64,000 bases of DNA from NCBI RefSeq assembly GCF_032854445.1, contig NC_088302.1, forward strand, positions 56,896,237-56,960,236, written 5' to 3'. The notes under the pieces were generated by a model. That model searched no databases. It was given only the letters and a program-made list of their open reading frames with translations, and was not told where the DNA came from. Below are positions 61,220 to 64,000 of the stretch, piece by piece. The position numbers and the translations under genes were made by a program. The number at the start of each line of letters is the position of its first letter. Position 1 is the first letter of the stretch. Source of the stretch: Liolophura sinensis (Eukaryota > Mollusca > Polyplacophora > Chitonida > Chitonidae).

Positions 61220-63187
61220 CTTATCGGCATTGTTTCGAATTTACACATTCCGATTGGGTGGTGAAGGAGTAAGTAATCTGTGTGTTACAACATGTGCGTA
61301 TGACAAAGAAGGAGCATCGTGTCCAGCAGATGGCGGTTGATTTGGGTTGTATGCATGCAGGCCACCTTCATTTCTTTGCAGGAAATCTTCTCGCTGCCAT
61401 GCAATGTGATTATAAGAAAGTAAGTCGGAAAATCCTTTGTTCACAACCACTTTTAGTTAAGACTACTAACTTTGAATTACCCATTCTGAGCACTGCCCCT
61501 AAAGTCGAGGCATTCATGTACATATACATGATAACACAAGTGACATACAAATAGATCCTTCCATATGTAACAACAGCAACAGAGTCATAACGATGCGGGA
61601 TATATGCCCGTGAGCTAGTTATTATATCGAGCCAAGTTTCATGAACACGCTGACTGGCCGATGGCTAAGCAAAGGTTCGCGTCGTGACTCCTCAGTGATG
61701 TCTTACCCCACAGACTACAGGGGACCGACTGGGGAGTCGCGAGACTTTGATCTTCCGCCAAGAGCAGTAGGGAGCGTCAGCTATAATGTGGTTAATACAC
61801 TGACTGTCAACGACCTAGTGGGACAGCATAACGCACTATGATACGTGAATATCGTAAGACTCTTGGTAAATTATTTAACGGAGAGACAACAGTCTTCCTG
61901 TCGGTGTTTTCATTATAGGTAAAGTATGATGGTGTTCCAGGGCTTTGGAAGACCAGCGGCTTTTAGCTAAATGAAAGGCGCTACTGTACCGCCGTGTGGA
62001 AGTGGCCATTACTATTCATGTGGTTCAGCTGTCTGAGGCTGGCTTCTCACACATAGGTAGTAGATTTATCTCTACCACAGATGTATCACACCGTACGGCA
62101 ATTGTCATGAGAAACTAATTTCTTCCCGTACCGTTTGGAACTGAACATTGATTACACCGAAAGAGCAATAACGGCTCAACTCAAATCAAACACGGCCATG
62201 ATCTTTCGCTACATTTTCTTTCTCTTTTGTATAAAGGAATATTTTGCAAACTGTGGCTGGGTCATGACCCAAAAGGTTCATAAAGTAGAGATTCGTCACT
62301 CGGGTATAAACGCCTTGGAGTTATTTGCTTAGAGTATTGTCACTACACACGCGAGCAGTTGTCAATATTCTTTACGTATATACTTTGATAACATTCAAAC
62401 TATGTGATCTGAATGAACTTTCTCACTACATTAAGCCACTTTCGACTCCCTAGCACATAATGGTCCTGTGACACCAATCTCACATCTAACGGAATGTACA
62501 TCACCACAACCTGTGCCATTACGTCTGACACTGTATTCGCTGCCAACATACTGACAGCAATTATCATTCATTATGATATTGCCAGCGGTACGTTAGATTC
62601 GTTCTACCCTTTGGTGCGAACTGCTCTACCTCTCCTTTAATCGACTGTTAACTACTAGCCGGAAGTGGCCTGAATGCACGGTAATTTAGGCTGACAGAGA
62701 ATTATGTCTCCGGTCCAAAGATAATTGATAATTGTCTTGTCCATTATGAAGAGACCAGGGAACGGTTGATCTCGAGCGAGACATTGGTCACGTCAAGCTT
62801 TTGTCCTTCACCATGTACTGTTACAGGGTATGTAGAGATATAGCACCTAAAGCATGAGTAAATCATTGTAAATTATTTGTGAAGTGTCAATAAAACCTGG
62901 TCACGCCTGACTAACGATCGGAAATAAGGATGTCAGCTTCCAAATGCCACCAAAAATCGTTTATACAGGTTATTTGTGTCAAGGTTATGATCTGAAGAGC
63001 GATGAAGTCCACTTCTATCGTGTAACAGTTTAAACCTTTCTGTTCTCAGCCCGAAACTGTCGTGATCCTGATGGGTTTTCAAGCAGATATCAACTTTTCA
63101 GCATAAACATAAACGAAAACTTCTGCTCCTTATGGGGATGGGTCTGTAGAACATCAACGCTCTTTTGCTTATGTTAAAGAAACATAC
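61220..63187. other. No recognised feature
   Basis: Unique sequence; short frames with no known motif. Confidence 0.5.
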
Positions 63188-63199
63188 TGGACTATTTGA

Positions 63200-63559
63200 G
63201 TGAGTGAGTGCTTGGGGTTTAACGTCGTACTCAACAATTTTCCAGTCATATGACGACGAAGGAATCCTTAGGGTGCATGTACGTGAAATGTGCCTCCTTG
63301 TTGCAGGACGGATTTCCGCCGCTCTTTTATTTAGTGCTGCATCACTGAGACGACTTACCGAAGGCAAGTAAGACGCCCCGCCCGAGCCATTATACTGATA
63401 TACAGAATACAGTCGTTGCACTATCCCCTCCATGCCGAACGCCAAGCGAGGAAGTTACAACTTCCTCTTTTAAAGTCTTAGGTGTGACTCGATCAAGGAT
63501 TGATCCTTGATCTACCGGTCCTGAAGCGGACGTTCTACCAACTGTGCTATCAAGGCCGG
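63200..63559 (-). mobile_element. Full-length SINE family A with 12-bp TSD
   Basis: Very close to 1905..2267. The minus strand begins ccggccttgatagcacagtt (A box intact) with the B box region ggatcaatcctt, and the (actc)n tail is at the left. The flanks tggactatttga at 63188..63199 and 63560..63571 are identical. A small internal change replaces cgggtcaac with atacagaat near 63400. Confidence 0.93.
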
Positions 63560-63571
63560 TGGACTATTTGA

Positions 63572-64000
63572 CAATTCATACGTACAGCCTTGGCTATCCA
63601 TCATTAATCTTAGTGGAGTTTGATGCACCAGGTTACATTACTGATTACATATTACTTATGTTAATGACAAGTACTGCTCCACGTGGGGAACTCTCAGTCA
63701 AGTATGTTCAGCAAATCATTGCTGGTTTCATGCGTAGAGTTGAACTATTGGTCATTAGTCAACATGGAAAGTGCTGATTACTCCATAACTATAGTTAATG
63801 TCTGCCATAAAATGAATTCTATTTTAATATTTAACAATTCTTTTAGAACTTTGTTTTGGGTATCAAAGTTAATGATTCTAGAGTTACGTGTGTTACGAAC
63901 CCCGTCTTTAATTTTTTTTATTTGCTCTTGAGCTTACCTGGTTAGTGTCTGACCTATATTTTCCCCTCTGTGTACGTAATAGCCTACACTGTAATTCAGT
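63572..64000. other. No recognised feature
   Basis: AT-rich window end; the two overlapping plus-strand frames have no recognisable motif. Confidence 0.5.

Overview
This is a eukaryotic, intron-rich and AT-rich window. It is most likely from a mollusc, with a bivalve the best guess. The reasons are two families of tRNA-derived SINE-like repeats of a type common in mollusc genomes, long introns with GT-AG borders, and a very high load of minisatellites. There are no bacterial-style operons. Most open frames come from tandem repeats whose unit is a multiple of 3 bases.

Only one protein-coding gene can be supported: a Cys-loop ligand-gated chloride channel subunit of the glycine-receptor (GlyR) type, on the minus strand. 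Six exons (53372..53439, 46836..47062, 44996..45078, 35798..35932, 34514..34917 or 34920, 33920..34084) join in phase and cover the extracellular domain from beta-strand 1/2, both disulphide loops, TM1-TM4 and the stop codon. The 5' exon(s) with the signal peptide and extreme N-terminus were not found. The subunit keeps the anion-selective PAR motif but differs at several key positions: Q for the beta-2 agonist-binding Arg, G for the loop C Thr, and Leu at TM2 6'. A tandem NAGNAG acceptor changes loop C length by one residue.

Layout: 1-10 kb holds degenerate minisatellites, one of which carries a SINE with a clean 14-bp target-site duplication. 10-18 kb holds SINE copies, a local duplication in which one copy carries an expanded 60-bp repeat, and a 2.2-kb array of 72-bp units. 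18-22.6 kb is featureless. 22.6-28.4 kb holds three arrays, a degenerate array, and a SINE. 30.9-33.6 kb is a 58-bp satellite that ends about 300 bp past the channel stop codon. 33.9-53.4 kb is the channel gene, whose introns hold seven arrays. 53.4-64 kb holds three full-length SINEs with target-site duplications, a 33-bp array and a G-rich 12-bp array.

Tandem arrays add up to roughly a quarter of the window by my reading. All SINE-like copies I recognised lie in one orientation. I see no CRISPR, operon, phage or rRNA feature, no intact transposase or reverse transcriptase, and no clear new multi-gene system.
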